Below, one piece after another: positions 20,737 to 33,925 of a DNA stretch of 64,000 nucleotides. Origin of the DNA: Fictibacillus sp. b24 (GTDB taxonomy: Bacteria; Bacillota; Bacilli; Bacillales; Fictibacillaceae). Below the pieces are notes generated by a model. The model was not told where the DNA came from. It ran no database searches and worked only from the letters and a program-made list of their open reading frames with translations. Position 1 is the first letter of the stretch. Each line of letters opens with the position of its first letter. Position numbers and translations under genes: made by a program. The stretch is from contig NZ_JAUCES010000005.1 in the NCBI RefSeq assembly GCF_030348825.1, positions 3,865,450 through 3,929,449 of the forward strand. The letters run 5' to 3'.

Positions 20737-21276
20737 TTATTTACCAGTTTTACCTTCTTTACGGCGAACGAATTCACCTTCGTAACGAATACCTTTACCT
20801 TTGTAAGGCTCAGGTGAACGAACTGAACGGATGTTTGCAGCAACTTCACCTACACGTTGCTTGTCAATACCCTTAACAATAACCTTCGTGTTAGAAGGTA
20901 CTTCGATGTCGATTCCTTGCTCAGGAACGATTTCAACAGGGTGAGAGTAACCTACGTTAAGTACAAGCTTGTTACCAGCTTTGGAAGCACGATATCCAAC
21001 CCCGATAATTTCAAGAGCTCTTTCATAACCATTTGTTACACCGATTACCATGTTGTTTAATACGCTGCGAGTTGTACCATGCAATGCACGGTGCTCTTTG
21101 TGGTCGCTCGGGCGTTCCACAGTAATTTCGTTATCTTGAACATTAATCTTAATGTCAGCATTGAATTTGCGAGAAAGTTCACCTTTAGGGCCTTTTACAG
21201 AAACCGTGTTGTCATTAGCAACATCGATCGTAACGCCACCTGGAACTTCTATCGGTTTGTTACCTACGCGAGACAT
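20737..21276 (-). CDS. rplF: 50S ribosomal protein L6
   Basis: Encodes 179 residues, two repeated alpha/beta domains near the GTPase-associated centre. The start [15 protein letters not shown] and the C-terminal signature [14 protein letters not shown] are diagnostic. Confidence 0.98.
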   Translation of the reverse strand: MSRVGNKPIEVPGGVTIDVANDNTVSVKGPKGELSRKFNADIKINVQDNEITVERPSDHKEHRALHGTTRSVLNNMVIGVTNGYERALEIIGVGYRASKAGNKLVLNVGYSHPVEIVPEQGIDIEVPSNTKVIVKGIDKQRVGEVAANIRSVRSPEPYKGKGIRYEGEFVRRKEGKTGK

Positions 21277-21300
21277 GTTGACACCTCCATTCGCTATTTA

Positions 21301-21699
21301 TTACCAAACGTACGCTAGAACTTCGCCACCCATTTGTGATTGACGAGCTTCTTTATCAGTCATAATGCCTTTTGATGTAGATACGATCGCAATACCAAGT
21401 CCTCCAAGAACACGTGGAAGTTCAGTTGATTTTGCATAAACACGTAAACCAGGCTTAGAGATACGCTTAAGACCTGAGATTACACGCTCGTTGTTAGAAC
21501 CGTACTTAAGGAAGATGCGAATCATTCCTTGTTTGCTATCCTCTACATATTCCACATCGCGAACAAAACCTTCACGCTTAAGGATTTCAGCTATTTCTTT
21601 TTTCATATTAGAAGCAGGAAGCTCCAATTTATCGTGACGAACAGTGTTTGCGTTGCGGATACGAGTAAGCATATCTGCAATTGGATCTGTCATAACCAT
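21301..21699 (-). CDS. rpsH: 30S ribosomal protein S8
   Basis: Encodes 132 residues: [17 protein letters not shown] at the start and [20 protein letters not shown] near the end. S8 is a primary 16S binder in the central domain. It follows rpsN. Confidence 0.98.
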   Translation of the reverse strand: MVMTDPIADMLTRIRNANTVRHDKLELPASNMKKEIAEILKREGFVRDVEYVEDSKQGMIRIFLKYGSNNERVISGLKRISKPGLRVYAKSTELPRVLGGLGIAIVSTSKGIMTDKEARQSQMGGEVLAYVW

Positions 21700-21731
21700 T
21701 ACTAGTTACCTCCTTCCCTTTTTTCAGGGTA

Positions 21732-21941
<210 letters not shown>

Positions 21942-22481
21942 TTATTTTTGGAATGGCATTCCGACTTGTGTAAGAAGCTCACGTGCTTCTTCGTCAGTGT
22001 TCGCAGTCGTTACGATAACGATGTCCATTCCGCGAACTTTGTTTACTTTATCATAGTCGATCTCCGGGAAGATCAATTGTTCTTTAACACCTAGCGTGTA
22101 GTTACCGCGGCCGTCGAAAGACTTCTTGGAAACCCCGCGGAAGTCACGTACACGTGGAAGGGAAACGCTGATTAACTTATCAAGGAAGTCATACATGCGC
22201 TCTCCGCGAAGTGTAACTTTTGATCCGATCGGCATACCTTCACGAAGTTTGAATCCAGCGATAGATTTCTTAGCGCGCGTAATCACAGGCTTTTGACCAG
22301 CGATAGCTGTAAGTTCCTCTACTGCTGTATCTAACACTTTAGAGTTGGATACTGCTTCACCAACACCCATGTTGATAACGATTTTTTCGATCTTTGGTGC
22401 TTGCATTACTGAACTGTAATTAAACTTTTCCATTAGAGATGGTAAGATCTCTGATTTATATCGCTCTTGTAGACGGTTCAT
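21942..22481 (-). CDS. rplE: 50S ribosomal protein L5
   Basis: Encodes 179 residues, binding 5S rRNA and contacting P-site t[38 protein letters not shown] and [16 protein letters not shown] are typical. The start ATG 22481 (MNRLQERY) is set by AAAGGAGGA; the longer frame runs through that site. Confidence 0.98.
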   Translation of the reverse strand: MNRLQERYKSEILPSLMEKFNYSSVMQAPKIEKIVINMGVGEAVSNSKVLDTAVEELTAIAGQKPVITRAKKSIAGFKLREGMPIGSKVTLRGERMYDFLDKLISVSLPRVRDFRGVSKKSFDGRGNYTLGVKEQLIFPEIDYDKVNKVRGMDIVIVTTANTDEEARELLTQVGMPFQK

Positions 22482-22507
22482 TATGTGTCCTCCTTTCACT
22501 CTGAGAC

Positions 22508-22825
22508 TTATTTATCTAGGGTTTCACCAGATTTTTTGGCCACACGAACTTTTTTCCCATCAACTACATTGTAGCCTACACGAGTAGGAGCACCAGTTTT
22601 AGGGTCAAGAGGCATTACGTTAGAAGCATGAATTGGTGCTTCTTGGCTAAGGATTCCACCTTGTGGGTTAGCTTGAGAAGGTTTAGCGTGTTTCTTAACA
22701 ACGTTCACGCCTTCAACAAGCACTCTGTTAAGCTTCGGATAAGCTTCAAGGATTACACCTTGTTTGCCTTTATCCTTGCCGGAAATAACTTGTACTTTAT
22801 CGCCTTTTTTCACATGCAATGGCAT
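22508..22825 (-). CDS. rplX: 50S ribosomal protein L24
   Basis: Encodes 105 residues, a KOW-domain assembly-initiator protein: [19 protein letters not shown] and [16 protein letters not shown]. It follows rplN; AAGGAGGT lies upstream at slightly long spacing. Confidence 0.97.
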   Translation of the reverse strand: MPLHVKKGDKVQVISGKDKGKQGVILEAYPKLNRVLVEGVNVVKKHAKPSQANPQGGILSQEAPIHASNVMPLDPKTGAPTRVGYNVVDGKKVRVAKKSGETLDK

Positions 22826-22876
22826 TGTGATGTTGCACCTCCTTACAAGACAATAAACGCCTTGCTAGTAAATATA

Positions 22877-23245
22877 TTAAAGAACTTCTGGAGCAAGAGA
22901 TACGATTTTCATAAATTGCTTGTCACGAAGTTCACGTGCTACTGGTCCGAAGATACGAGTTCCTCGAGGACCTTTATCATCCTTAACGATTACAGCCGCG
23001 TTTTCATCAAAGCGGATGTAAGATCCGTCGTTACGGCGCATACCACGCTTAGAACGTACCACTACCGCCTTAACAACGTCACCTTTCTTAACAACGCCAC
23101 CTGGTGTTGCGGACTTAACCGAACAAACGATAATGTCACCAACGTTAGCGTACTTACGACCAGAACCACCAAGAACTTTAATGCAAAGTAACTCTTTCGC
23201 ACCGGAGTTATCAGCTACTCTTAAACGGGATTCTTGTTGAATCAT
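22877..23245 (-). CDS. rplN: 50S ribosomal protein L14
   Basis: Encodes 122 residues: [19 protein letters not shown] and the C-terminal [21 protein letters not shown]14 contacts 30S at an intersubunit bridge and is the docking site of silencing factor RsfS. First gene of the spc section, after rpsQ. Confidence 0.98.
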   Translation of the reverse strand: MIQQESRLRVADNSGAKELLCIKVLGGSGRKYANVGDIIVCSVKSATPGGVVKKGDVVKAVVVRSKRGMRRNDGSYIRFDENAAVIVKDDKGPRGTRIFGPVARELRDKQFMKIVSLAPEVL

Positions 23246-23290
23246 GCGAATGGACCTCCTTTCGGATATGAGTATAATCCGAACAATTTA

Positions 23291-23554
23291 TTAAATAATT
23301 ACTGCTTCTTCTACTACTTCGATTAAACGGAATCGCTTGTCTTTAGAAAGCGGACGCGTTTCCATAACCTTTACGATATCGCCAATTTTAGCAGTGTTGT
23401 TTTCATCATGCGCTTTTAACTTTTTAGAGTATTTAACGCGTTTGTTATATAAAGTGTGAGTCTTGTATGTTTCAACAAGCACTGTAATCGTTTTGTCCAT
23501 CTTGTCAGAAACAACACGACCAGTGTACACCTTGCGCTGGTTACGTTCACTCAT
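23291..23554 (-). CDS. rpsQ: 30S ribosomal protein S17
   Basis: Encodes 87 residues with an OB fold: [19 protein letters not shown] and the C-terminal [18 protein letters not shown]. It follows rpmC. Confidence 0.97.
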   Translation of the reverse strand: MSERNQRKVYTGRVVSDKMDKTITVLVETYKTHTLYNKRVKYSKKLKAHDENNTAKIGDIVKVMETRPLSKDKRFRLIEVVEEAVII

Positions 23555-23576
23555 TGTGCGAACCTCCTCTCAAGAT

Positions 23577-24866
<1,290 letters not shown>

Positions 24867-24869
24867 GTC

Positions 24870-25211
24870 TTAACCCTCCTTCTTTTCAGAAACAACGATT
24901 GTGATGTGGCTAGTACGTTTGTTGATGCGGCTTGCGCGACCCATCGCACGAGGACGGAAACGCTTAAGAGTAATACCTTCATCAACGAACGCTTGCTTAA
25001 TCACTAAGTTGTTCGGTTCCATTTCATAGTTGTGTTCTGCGTTTGCGATAGCAGACTTAAGCACCTTTTCAATTACAGGAGAAGCTGCTTTAGGCGTCAA
25101 ACGTAGAATCGCAAGTGCTTCACCTACTTGCTTACCTCGAATCAAGTCGATTACGATGCGAGCTTTACGAGGAGCAATACGCACTTGTTTAGCAATTGCT
25201 TTTGCTTCCAT
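24870..25211 (-). CDS. rplV: 50S ribosomal protein L22
   Basis: Encodes 113 residues: [18 protein letters not shown] and the long beta-hairpin region ([20 protein letters not shown]) that lines the exit tunnel. No deletion of the macrolide-resistance type is seen in the hairpin. Confidence 0.98.
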   Translation of the reverse strand: MEAKAIAKQVRIAPRKARIVIDLIRGKQVGEALAILRLTPKAASPVIEKVLKSAIANAEHNYEMEPNNLVIKQAFVDEGITLKRFRPRAMGRASRINKRTSHITIVVSEKKEG

Positions 25212-25230
25212 TTTGTGTACCTCCCCTCAA

Positions 25231-25509
25231 TTAACGTCTTGTTTTCTTATCATCGGCTGCGTGACCTTTGTAAGTACGCGTTGGAGCGAATTCACCCAAC
25301 TTGTGACCGACCATATCTTCTGTACAATATACCGGCACATGCTTACGACCATCATAAACAGCGATTGTGTGACCGATGAAGTCAGGGAAAATCGTAGAAC
25401 GACGAGACCAAGTTTTAACTACTTTCTTGTCGTTAGATTCATTAAGTGCCTCGACCTTTTTCATCAAGTGGTCATCTACAAAAGGCCCTTTTTTCAAACT
25501 GCGACCCAT
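25231..25509 (-). CDS. rpsS: 30S ribosomal protein S19
   Basis: Encodes 92 residues: [19 protein letters not shown] and [21 protein letters not shown] head protein paired with S13. It follows rplB. Confidence 0.98.
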   Translation of the reverse strand: MGRSLKKGPFVDDHLMKKVEALNESNDKKVVKTWSRRSTIFPDFIGHTIAVYDGRKHVPVYCTEDMVGHKLGEFAPTRTYKGHAADDKKTRR

Positions 25510-25566
25510 TCGAGAACCTCCCTTTGTGTTTGCGCTACGGCTCGATTGAACCGTAGGACAATCACA

Positions 25567-26397
25567 TTATTTTTTGCGACGACGTACAATGTACTTGTCA
25601 GTTTGGCTATTTTTCTTACGAGTTTTATATCCAAGAGTTGGTTTACCCCATGGAGACATTGGTGATTTACGTCCGATTGGAGCGCGTCCTTCACCACCAC
25701 CGTGTGGGTGATCGTTAGGGTTCATTACAGAACCACGAACTGTTGGGCGGATACCCTTCCAGCGAGAACGACCAGCTTTACCAACGTTCACAAGTTCGTG
25801 CTCTAAGTTACCAACTTGACCGATTGTTGCACGGCAAGTAAGAAGGATCATACGAACTTCACCAGAACCAAGACGAACTAGCGCATACTTTTCTTCTTTA
25901 CCAAGAAGTTGAGCTTCAGCACCAGCTGAACGAGCTAATTGTCCACCTTTACCAGGCTTAAGTTCGATGTTGTGAATTGTAGAACCTACAGGAATGTTAG
26001 CTAATGGAAGTGAGTTACCTACTTTAATATCAGCTTCAGTTCCTGACATGATTTCTTGTCCTACTTTGATTCCTTTAGGAGCAAGGATGTAACGCTTCTC
26101 ACCATCTGCATAGTGGATAAGAGCGATGTTTGCTGTACGGTTTGGATCGTACTCGATTGTAGCAACGCGACCTGGTATTCCATCTTTGTTACGTTTGAAA
26201 TCGATGATACGATACTTACGCTTGTGTCCACCACCTTGGTGACGAACTGTTAGTTTACCTTGGTTGTTACGCCCAGCTTTTTTGCTAAGAGGAGCAAGCA
26301 AGGATTTTTCTGGTTGGTCAGTTGTAATTTCAGCAAAATCAAGCTGAGACATGTTACGACGACCGTTAGTTGTCGGTTTAAACTTTTTGATACCCAT
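25567..26397 (-). CDS. rplB: 50S ribosomal protein L2
   Basis: Encodes 276 residues, the most conserved large-subunit protein next to the peptidyl transferase centre. [20 protein letters not shown] and the C-terminal signature [20 protein letters not shown], with the functionally important His, are intact. Confidence 0.98.
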   Translation of the reverse strand: MGIKKFKPTTNGRRNMSQLDFAEITTDQPEKSLLAPLSKKAGRNNQGKLTVRHQGGGHKRKYRIIDFKRNKDGIPGRVATIEYDPNRTANIALIHYADGEKRYILAPKGIKVGQEIMSGTEADIKVGNSLPLANIPVGSTIHNIELKPGKGGQLARSAGAEAQLLGKEEKYALVRLGSGEVRMILLTCRATIGQVGNLEHELVNVGKAGRSRWKGIRPTVRGSVMNPNDHPHGGGEGRAPIGRKSPMSPWGKPTLGYKTRKKNSQTDKYIVRRRKK

Positions 26398-26425
26398 TGT
26401 AATTTCCCTCCTTTACGAGTTCTTT

Positions 26426-26713
26426 TTAAACTCCTTCAAAAAAGTCGAGTTCTTTGCTTTCTGGAGTTAATGTAACTACTGCTTTTTTACGCTTAGAAGT
26501 GTAACCAGTATGACGGCCTACACGCTTAAACTTACCTTTGTAGTTAGCAGTGTTAACAGATTGAATTTTTACGCCAAAGATTTCTTCTAGTGCACCTTTG
26601 ATTTGAGTCTTAGTAGCACGAGGGTTTACTTCGAACGTGTATTTTTTGTCAGCCATTATTTCAGTAGAACGCTCTGTAATAACGGGGCGCTTAATCACAT
26701 CACGAGCTTCCAT
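26426..26713 (-). CDS. rplW: 50S ribosomal protein L23
   Basis: Encodes 95 residues: [17 protein letters not shown] and [20 protein letters not shown]. The docking site for trigger factor and SRP at the exit tunnel. It overlaps rplD by one base. Confidence 0.97.
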   Translation of the reverse strand: MEARDVIKRPVITERSTEIMADKKYTFEVNPRATKTQIKGALEEIFGVKIQSVNTANYKGKFKRVGRHTGYTSKRKKAVVTLTPESKELDFFEGV

Positions 26714-27336
26714 TATGCGAGCACCTCCCCTACTTTTTCCACAGCGTCTTTAGTCATAAGAAGCTTGTCGTGGTTTAACACGTCAAGAACACTAACGCCG
26801 TTAGCTGTAACAACTGTTACGCCAGGGATGTTACGTGCAGACAATGCAACAGCGTCATTGTAATCAGCAGTTACAACTAATGCTTTACGATCTGCGGATA
26901 GATTTGCAAGAACTTGCTTCATTTCCTTTGTTTTAGGAGCTTCGAATGCAAGTGCTTCTAAAACGATCAAGTCGTTATCTAGAACCTTTGAAGATAGCGC
27001 TGATTTAATAGCTAAGCGACGAACCTTCTTAGGTAATTTGTAAGAATAGCTTCTTGGTGTTGGTCCGAAAACCACTCCACCGCCAACCCATTGTGGAGAA
27101 CGGATAGATCCTTGACGAGCACGTCCAGTACCTTTCTGTTTCCAAGGCTTGCGTCCACCACCAGCAACTTCAGAACGGTTCTTTACATCATGCGTTCCTT
27201 GGCGCTGTGATGCTTGCTGCATAATAACAGCGTCGAAAAGCACGCTTTTATTTGGTTCAATACCGAATACGGATTCGTTTAATTCGATATCGCCAGCTTG
27301 AGTACCATCTTGTTTAAATAATGCTACTTTTGGCAT
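26713..27336 (-). CDS. rplD: 50S ribosomal protein L4
   Basis: Encodes 207 residues. The extended tunnel loop [20 protein letters not shown] is intact. In E. coli L4 also represses the S10 operon; such control has not been assumed here. Confidence 0.98.
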   Translation of the reverse strand: MPKVALFKQDGTQAGDIELNESVFGIEPNKSVLFDAVIMQQASQRQGTHDVKNRSEVAGGGRKPWKQKGTGRARQGSIRSPQWVGGGVVFGPTPRSYSYKLPKKVRRLAIKSALSSKVLDNDLIVLEALAFEAPKTKEMKQVLANLSADRKALVVTADYNDAVALSARNIPGVTVVTANGVSVLDVLNHDKLLMTKDAVEKVGEVLA

Positions 27337-27353
27337 CAGATTGTCCTCCTTCC

Positions 27354-27992
27354 TTATTTAGCATCCTTTGCTTTAACAGCAGAGTTAATTGTAACGTAGC
27401 TCTTTTTCGCTCCAGGTACGTTACCTTTGATTAGTAGAAGATTACGTTCTGCATCAACCCTAACAACTTCAAGGTTTTGTACAGTTACTGTATCTCCGCC
27501 AGTACGTCCAGGTAATGCTTTCCCTTTGAAAACACGGTTAGGGTCAACAGCACCCATTGAACCAGGACGACGGTGGTAACGGGAGCCGTGGCTCATTGGC
27601 CCGCGTGATTGCCCGTGACGTTTGATAACACCTTGGAATCCTTTTCCTTTAGATGTACCAGTAACGTCTACAGCGTCACCTTCTGCAAAAATGTCAGCTT
27701 TGACTTCCTGACCAACTTCGTATCCCGCAACATCAACATTACGGAATTCTTTAACGTAGCGCTTAGGGCTCGTGCTAGCTTTTGCAGCATGTCCTGCTTG
27801 CGGCTTGTTAGTACGAGAGTCTTTTTTATCATCAAATCCAAGTTGGATAGCTTCGTAGCCATCATTCTCAACGGATTTCTTTTGAAGAACAACGTTAGGA
27901 GTTACTTCTACTACAGTAACTGGAATTAAATCTCCGTTTTCTGCGAAAACTTGAGTCATACCAATTTTTCTACCTAAGATTCCTTTGGTCAT
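27354..27992 (-). CDS. rplC: 50S ribosomal protein L3
   Basis: Encodes 212 residues: [20 protein letters not shown], and the loop near the peptidyl transferase centre ([17 protein letters not shown]). An early assembly protein. Confidence 0.98.
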   Translation of the reverse strand: MTKGILGRKIGMTQVFAENGDLIPVTVVEVTPNVVLQKKSVENDGYEAIQLGFDDKKDSRTNKPQAGHAAKASTSPKRYVKEFRNVDVAGYEVGQEVKADIFAEGDAVDVTGTSKGKGFQGVIKRHGQSRGPMSHGSRYHRRPGSMGAVDPNRVFKGKALPGRTGGDTVTVQNLEVVRVDAERNLLLIKGNVPGAKKSYVTINSAVKAKDAK

Positions 27993-28041
27993 TCGTCACA
28001 CCTCCTATTAATAAGTAAAATATTTATTAGCAAACGTGAAA

Positions 28042-28371
<330 letters not shown>

Positions 28372-28490
28372 CTATTTTGATAAACAGACATTGCTCCGCG
28401 GAAATTCAACCTGATGTCACCAGCCATGGCAAAGGGGCCTAGTGTGTCAGCAACCTTCCGGATCATCGCAGTGAATGACCAACATTACTT

Positions 28491-28519
28491 ATTATAGAGA
28501 AAAGCAATGCCTAATGCAA
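28491..28519 (-). promoter_or_regulatory. rpsJ: promoter of the S10 operon
   Basis: -35 TTGCAT (28514-28519), a 17-base spacer and a consensus -10 TATAAT (28491-28496). Expected start near 28484 gives a leader of about 130 bases before rpsJ. The leader is GC-rich, with CCATGGCTGG and GGCCCC stretches, but no clear attenuator was found. Confidence 0.82.
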
Positions 28520-28707
28520 GTTTTATTTGCATTTATTTATCGCTAATCGCACTTTTTCTATTATAGAGACTTTATCCCGTGATTTCAACTTCCTTTTTCT
28601 TCTTTTGCATATTTCTTTTATACACTTGAATGTGTTTCTTCTATATATAGAAGATATTCGATTGAGGATGATGATCTTGGATTGTCTCGGCTCGCAGTTG
28701 ATTTTGT

Positions 28708-28812
28708 AACTCGCGGGATTATGGTGTGAAGTCGCGGGATTAATTATGAAACTCGCGGGATTATCCATAAAATTCGCGGAATTATGCTCCGAAATTTAGG
28801 AATTAAGATTTG
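28708..28812 (+). repeat. degenerate tandem array, five units of exactly 21 bp
   Basis: Units start at 28708, 28729, 28750, 28771 and 28792. The first four share AA-TCGCGG-ATTA (AACTCGCGGGATTAT, AAGTCGCGGGATTAA, AACTCGCGGGATTAT, AATTCGCGGAATTAT); the fifth is decayed. A further CTCGC occurs 19 bases earlier. No spacer-type unique sequence separates units, so it is not CRISPR. Confidence 0.85.
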
Positions 28813-28925
28813 ATATACCGTTCCGTGCAGCTATTCTCCTTAAAAACTGGTCCTATATCGCTCTTATCTCAGCTTTTTAGAGTACACTTTCAAGTTTTAT
28901 TGTTTTATTAAGGCTCTTTATCTAA

Positions 28926-29004
28926 AAGATGGTTGCTTTATGTTTTTTTCTATTCTCATCATTTGCAAGTTGATTGAAGCGTAAGGTTGCCGACTCCTAC
29001 GATA
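28926..29004 (-). repeat. remnant of the dispersed hairpin repeat, copy G
   Basis: AAAAGATGGTTGCT (28926-28939) followed by TTTGCAAGTTGATTGAAGCG TAAGG matches one end of copies E and F, then the similarity decays after GACTCCTACG. The inner and opposite ends are missing. Confidence 0.6.
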
Positions 29005-29033
29005 TGCGAAAACAGAATCCAAATATATAAAAA

Positions 29034-29060
29034 AACACCCTCCAAAAGGAGAGTGTTTTT
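29034..29060. terminator. terminator after tuf
   Basis: ACACCCTCC and GGAGAGTGT form a hairpin flanked by A-run and T-run, 18 bp past the tuf stop. Confidence 0.88.
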
Positions 29061-29077
29061 ATAAAAGAGTAATGAGA

Positions 29078-30268
29078 TTACTCAGTGATTGTTGCAACTA
29101 CGCCTGCACCAACTGTACGTCCACCTTCACGAATAGAGAACTTAGTTCCTTCTTCGATAGCGATTGGAGCGATTAGTTCTACAGTCATCTCAACGTTATC
29201 TCCAGGCATAACCATTTCTACGCCTTCAGGAAGTTGGATGATACCAGTTACGTCAGTTGTACGGAAGTAGAACTGAGGACGGTAGTTAGAGAAGAATGGA
29301 GTGTGACGTCCACCCTCTTCTTTTGAAAGAACGTATACTTCTGATTTGAACTTAGTGTGAGCTTTAACAGTACCTGGCTTAGCAAGAACTTGTCCACGCT
29401 CAACATCGTCACGGGAAACCCCACGAAGAAGTGCACCAATGTTGTCACCAGCTTCAGCATAGTCAAGAAGCTTACGGAACATTTCAACACCTGTTACAGT
29501 TGTTGATTTTGGCTCTTCAGTAAGACCAAGGATCTCAACTACGTCACCAACTTTTACTACTCCACGCTCAACACGTCCAGTAGCAACTGTACCACGACCA
29601 GTGATTGAGAATACATCCTCAACTGGCATCATGAATGGCTTTTCAGTGTCACGAGGAGGTGTTGGGATATAAGAATCTACAGCATCCATTAGCTCGTAGA
29701 TTTTAGCTTCCCAATCAGCGTCTCCTTCAAGAGCTTTAAGAGCAGAACCTTTGATTACAGGAATGTCGTCTCCTGGGAAGTCATACTCAGAAAGAAGGTC
29801 ACGAACTTCCATTTCAACTAGCTCAAGAAGTTCTTCGTCGTCTACCATGTCACACTTGTTCATGAATACAACAAGGTAAGGTACACCTACTTGACGAGAA
29901 AGAAGGATGTGCTCACGAGTTTGTGGCATTGGGCCGTCAGCAGCAGATACTACTAGGATCCCACCATCCATTTGTGCTGCACCAGTGATCATGTTCTTAA
30001 CATAGTCAGCATGTCCTGGGCAGTCTACGTGTGCATAGTGACGAGAATCAGTTTCATACTCAACGTGTGCAGTTGAGATTGTGATTCCACGTTCGCGCTC
30101 TTCTGGAGCACCATCGATTTGGTCATAAGCCATTGCTACACCCTTACCGTTTTTCTTAGCAAGAACAGTAGTGATAGCAGCTGTTAAAGTTGTTTTACCA
30201 TGGTCAACGTGACCAATAGTACCAATGTTAGCATGCGTTTTGGAACGATCAAATTTCTCTTTACCCAT
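29078..30268 (-). CDS. tuf: translation elongation factor Tu
   Basis: Encodes 396 residues. It carries aminoacyl-tRNA to the ribosome as a GTP complex. G1 GHVDHGKT (19-26), G3 DCPGHADY, G4 NKCD and domains 2-3 are complete. The AHVEYET region and kirromycin-binding surfaces look ordinary. It follows fusA after a 116 bp spacer that may contain its own promoter (no strong one seen). Last gene of the str operon. Confidence 0.99.
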   Translation of the reverse strand: MGKEKFDRSKTHANIGTIGHVDHGKTTLTAAITTVLAKKNGKGVAMAYDQIDGAPEERERGITISTAHVEYETDSRHYAHVDCPGHADYVKNMITGAAQMDGGILVVSAADGPMPQTREHILLSRQVGVPYLVVFMNKCDMVDDEELLELVEMEVRDLLSEYDFPGDDIPVIKGSALKALEGDADWEAKIYELMDAVDSYIPTPPRDTEKPFMMPVEDVFSITGRGTVATGRVERGVVKVGDVVEILGLTEEPKSTTVTGVEMFRKLLDYAEAGDNIGALLRGVSRDDVERGQVLAKPGTVKAHTKFKSEVYVLSKEEGGRHTPFFSNYRPQFYFRTTDVTGIIQLPEGVEMVMPGDNVEMTVELIAPIAIEEGTKFSIREGGRTVGAGVVATITE

Positions 30269-30384
30269 GAGAAAGATTCCTCCTTAAATATGGTTACATA
30301 TAGTAGATTTTTTTATTTAAAACAGACAGGTTATACTGCCCATTTTAGATTACATGAAAATGTTGTTTCTTACAACCGAAGCGA

Positions 30385-32463
30385 TTAAGCTCCAGTTGCT
30401 TTTTTGATGATTTCTTCAGAAATTGACTTAGGTACTTCTTCGTAGTGATCGAAGTGCATTGAGTAAGTACCGCGGCCTTGTGTACGAGAACGCAAGCTAG
30501 TTGCGTAACCGAACATTTCTGCAAGTGGAACCATCGCTTTAACGATTTGTGCATTACCACGAGCTTCCATACCTTCAACACGTCCACGACGAGAAGTTAC
30601 GTCACCCATGATATCACCCATGTACTCTTCAGGAACCGTTACTTCAACTTTCATAATCGGCTCTAAGATTGCAGGGTCACACTTTGCTTTTGCGTTCTTA
30701 AGTGCCATTGAACCGGCAATCTTAAACGCCATTTCGTTGGAGTCAACATCATGGTAAGATCCATCAACGATACGAGCTTTAAGGTCAAGTAATGGGAAAC
30801 CAGCAAGCATTCCGTTTTTCATTGATTCTTCAATACCAGCTTGAACTGCAGGGATGTATTCACGAGGAACTGCCCCACCAACGATTTTGTTTTCAAATAC
30901 GAATCCAGATCCTTCTTCACCTGGCTCGAATTCAACCCAAACGTGACCGTATTGTCCACGACCACCAGACTGACGAACGAATTTACCTTCAACTTTAGCA
31001 GCTTGGCGAATCGTTTCACGGTAAGCAACCTGAGGAGCACCCACGTTAGCTTCTACCTTGAATTCACGGCGCATACGGTCAACTAGGATATCAAGGTGAA
31101 GCTCACCCATACCTGCGATGATCGTTTGTCCAGTTTCTTCGTTTGTTTCAGTACGGAATGTTGGATCTTCTTCAGCAAGCTTAGCAAGCGCCATACCCAT
31201 CTTGTCTTGGTCTGCTTTAGACTTCGGCTCGATAGATAGTGAGATAACTGGCTCTGGGAATACCATGGATTCTAAGATAACAAGGTTCTTTTCATCACAT
31301 AGTGTATCACCAGTTGTAGTATCTTTAAGACCTACAGCAGCTGCGATATCTCCAGCGTATACGATTGAGATCTCTTCACGGGAGTTTGCGTGCATTTGAA
31401 GGATACGTCCAACACGCTCGCGCTTTCCTTTTGTAGAGTTCTGTACGTATGATCCAGAGTTTAATGTACCTGAGTACACACGGAAGAATGTTAACTTACC
31501 AACATAAGGGTCAGTCATAACTTTAAATGCAAGTGCAGAGAATGGTGCTTCGTCACTTGATTCACGAGTTACTTCTTCTTCAGAGTCAGGAAGTACACCT
31601 TTAATAGCTGGTACATCAACCGGCGATGGAAGGTAATCAAGAACAGCGTCAAGCATAAGCTGAACACCTTTGTTCTTAAATGCCGAACCACACATTACTG
31701 GGTAGAACTCAACGTTACAAGTTCCTTGACGGATACCTGCTTTAAGCTCTTCCTTCGTAATTTCTTCACCTTCTAAGTACTTCATCATCATTTCTTCGTC
31801 TAGCTCAGCTACCGCTTCAATTAACTTGTTACGGTATTCTTCAGCCAACGGCATGTGCTCTTCAGGAATTTCACGAACTTCGATATCAGTACCTAGGTCG
31901 TTCCCGTAGAATACAGCGTTCATTTCAACTAAGTCGATGATAGCTTCGAATTGGTCTTCAGCACCGATCGGTAATTGGATCGGGTGAGCATTTGCACCAA
32001 GACGATCATGGATAGTTTTTACGGAATATAAGAAGTCCGCACCAATCTTGTCCATTTTGTTTACGAATACTACACGAGGTACTCCGTAAGTTGTAGCCTG
32101 ACGCCATACTGTTTCTGTTTGTGGTTCTACACCTGATTGAGCATCAAGTAAAGCAACCGCTCCGTCTAATACACGTAATGAACGTTCTACTTCAACTGTA
32201 AAGTCTACGTGTCCTGGTGTGTCAATAATGTTGACACGGTGACCTTTCCATTGAGCAGTTGTAGCAGCGGAAGTAATCGTGATTCCACGCTCTTGTTCCT
32301 GCTCCATCCAGTCCATTTGTGAAGCTCCTTCATGAGTTTCACCAATTTTGTGGATACGGCCAGTATAGTAAAGTACACGTTCAGTAGTCGTTGTTTTACC
32401 AGCATCGATGTGAGCCATGATACCGATATTACGAGTATTTTTTAAGGAGAATTCTCTAGCCAT
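30385..32463 (-). CDS. fusA: elongation factor G
   Basis: Encodes 692 residues, the translocase GTPase. G1 AHIDAGKT (17-24), G2 [11 protein letters not shown]3 DTPGHVDF, G4 NKMDK and five domains through the C-terminal [20 protein letters not shown]. Follows rpsG; tuf follows it, the classical str order. Confidence 0.99.
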   Translation of the reverse strand: MAREFSLKNTRNIGIMAHIDAGKTTTTERVLYYTGRIHKIGETHEGASQMDWMEQEQERGITITSAATTAQWKGHRVNIIDTPGHVDFTVEVERSLRVLDGAVALLDAQSGVEPQTETVWRQATTYGVPRVVFVNKMDKIGADFLYSVKTIHDRLGANAHPIQLPIGAEDQFEAIIDLVEMNAVFYGNDLGTDIEVREIPEEHMPLAEEYRNKLIEAVAELDEEMMMKYLEGEEITKEELKAGIRQGTCNVEFYPVMCGSAFKNKGVQLMLDAVLDYLPSPVDVPAIKGVLPDSEEEVTRESSDEAPFSALAFKVMTDPYVGKLTFFRVYSGTLNSGSYVQNSTKGKRERVGRILQMHANSREEISIVYAGDIAAAVGLKDTTTGDTLCDEKNLVILESMVFPEPVISLSIEPKSKADQDKMGMALAKLAEEDPTFRTETNEETGQTIIAGMGELHLDILVDRMRREFKVEANVGAPQVAYRETIRQAAKVEGKFVRQSGGRGQYGHVWVEFEPGEEGSGFVFENKIVGGAVPREYIPAVQAGIEESMKNGMLAGFPLLDLKARIVDGSYHDVDSNEMAFKIAGSMALKNAKAKCDPAILEPIMKVEVTVPEEYMGDIMGDVTSRRGRVEGMEARGNAQIVKAMVPLAEMFGYATSLRSRTQGRGTYSMHFDHYEEVPKSISEEIIKKATGA

Positions 32464-32509
32464 GAATTTCTCTCCTTCCCTTTTTCAAAAGGAATTTTTA
32501 TAGTGTTGT

Positions 32510-32533
32510 AGAGACAGTCCGAAAACTGCCTCT
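32510..32533 (-). other. hairpin in the rpsG-fusA spacer
   Basis: AGAGACAGT (32510-32518) pairs with ACTGCCTCT (32525-32533) around six bases, with one mismatch. It lies between the rpsG stop and fusA start. It has no T-run, so it more likely affects mRNA processing or fusA translation than termination. Confidence 0.5.
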
Positions 32534-32539
32534 AAAATT

Positions 32540-33010
32540 TTACCAGCGGTAGTGAGCAAACGCTTTGTTTGCTTCTGCCATTTTGTGCATATCTTCGCGC
32601 TTCTTAACAGAAGCACCAGTGTTGTTTGCAGCATCCATGATCTCATACGCAAGACGTTCTTCCATTGTCTTTTCTCCGCGTAGACGAGAGTAGTTCGTTA
32701 GGTAACGAAGTCCTAAAGTTGTACGACGCTCTGGGCGAACTTCAACTGGTACTTGGTAGTTAGCTCCACCAACACGGCGAGCACGAACTTCAAGAACTGG
32801 CATGATATTTTTAAGAGCTTGTTCAAACACTTCCATAGGATCTTGGTTTGTACGTTCTTTAATAAGATCGAACGCATTGTACAAGATTGTTTGAGCTACC
32901 CCTCTCTTACCGTCAATCATAATTTTATTGATTAGACGAGTTACAAGCTTAGACTTGTAAATTGGATCAGGTAACACATCACGACGAGCAACAGGTCCTT
33001 TACGTGGCAT
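32540..33010 (-). CDS. rpsG: 30S ribosomal protein S7
   Basis: Encodes 156 residues, a primary binder of the 16S 3' domain: [20 protein letters not shown] and the beta-hairpin [20 protein letters not shown] at the E site. Confidence 0.98.
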   Translation of the reverse strand: MPRKGPVARRDVLPDPIYKSKLVTRLINKIMIDGKRGVAQTILYNAFDLIKERTNQDPMEVFEQALKNIMPVLEVRARRVGGANYQVPVEVRPERRTTLGLRYLTNYSRLRGEKTMEERLAYEIMDAANNTGASVKKREDMHKMAEANKAFAHYRW

Positions 33011-33052
33011 GTGGTCCCCTCCTTTCTGATAGTTGTTTAATTTATTTTAATA

Positions 33053-33478
<426 letters not shown>

Positions 33479-33543
33479 TTATTTCCTCCTCTCTCGTTTT
33501 GTAATACCACCGACCCAGGTGGTTCATTTTAGGACAAAAGAAA

Positions 33544-33584
33544 GTTTTTGCGAGCGGAGCGATCTTACTACTCATCGCAAAAAC
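33544..33584 (-). other. long-stem hairpin between rplGB and rpsL
   Basis: Ten perfect base pairs (GTTTTTGCGA at 33544-33553 with TCGCAAAAAC at 33575-33584) enclose 21 bases with a second possible small stem. It starts 8 bp after the rplGB stop. On the minus strand CTTTCTTTTG follows, so it may be a weak terminator or a protein-binding site. Confidence 0.65.
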
Positions 33585-33591
33585 GTTTATT

Positions 33592-33840
33592 TTATCCTTT
33601 TATCGCAACAGTTGCGGCCCCGACATCTATACCGCATGCTTTTCCAAGCTTTTTCATGGAATCAACCTTTACGATCGGTACGTGCTTCTCTTCAGCAATC
33701 TGCAATACTTTGCTCGTTACTCGAAAATCAGCGTCTTCCGCAACGACCAGCTCTTTGACCTCGCCGTTCTGTAAAGCTTTGATTGTTTGCTTAGTACCTA
33801 CGATAATTTCAGAAGCCTGTGTCACTTTTTCATAAGACAT
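33592..33840 (-). CDS. rplGB: L7Ae-like K-turn RNA-binding ribosomal protein (YbxF)
   Basis: Encodes 82 residues of the L7Ae/L30e/S12e/Gadd45 family: [20 protein letters not shown] and [19 protein letters not shown]. Known relatives bind kink-turn RNAs and associate with ribosomes. The start ATG 33840 has GGAGGA upstream; the longer frame runs through it. It sits between rpoC and rpsL as in B. subtilis. Confidence 0.92.
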   Translation of the reverse strand: MSYEKVTQASEIIVGTKQTIKALQNGEVKELVVAEDADFRVTSKVLQIAEEKHVPIVKVDSMKKLGKACGIDVGAATVAIKG

Positions 33841-33925
33841 ACAAATATCCTCCAAAGCAACATTTCTTTAGGAGCACATCCGTAATCATATCACCGATGC
33901 GCTCCAAATGTCAACATTTCATTTA

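Larger units (their letters stand above)
28520..29033. other. gene-free stretch between the S10 promoter and the tuf terminator
   Basis: In B. subtilis the ybaC gene occupies this place; here no credible ORF exists on either strand. The stretch holds the 21-bp array (28708-28812) and a remnant of the dispersed repeat (about 28926-29004). Confidence 0.7.

Noticed and set aside
22628..23191. 187-codon plus-strand ORF antisense to rplX-rplN
   Set aside because: It overlaps two certain ribosomal genes and has no homology signal; its length comes from the codon bias of the sense genes. The 211-codon ORF at 25030 and the 232-codon ORF at 58887 are rejected for the same reason.
28708..28812. Possible CRISPR array
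   Set aside because: Units are directly adjacent with no unique spacers, are only 21 bp, and no cas genes occur in the window.
30269..30384. Separate tuf promoter (TTCATG, 17 bases, TATAAC on the minus strand)
   Set aside because: The -35 is poor; tuf can be transcribed from the str operon. Possible but not supportable by eye.
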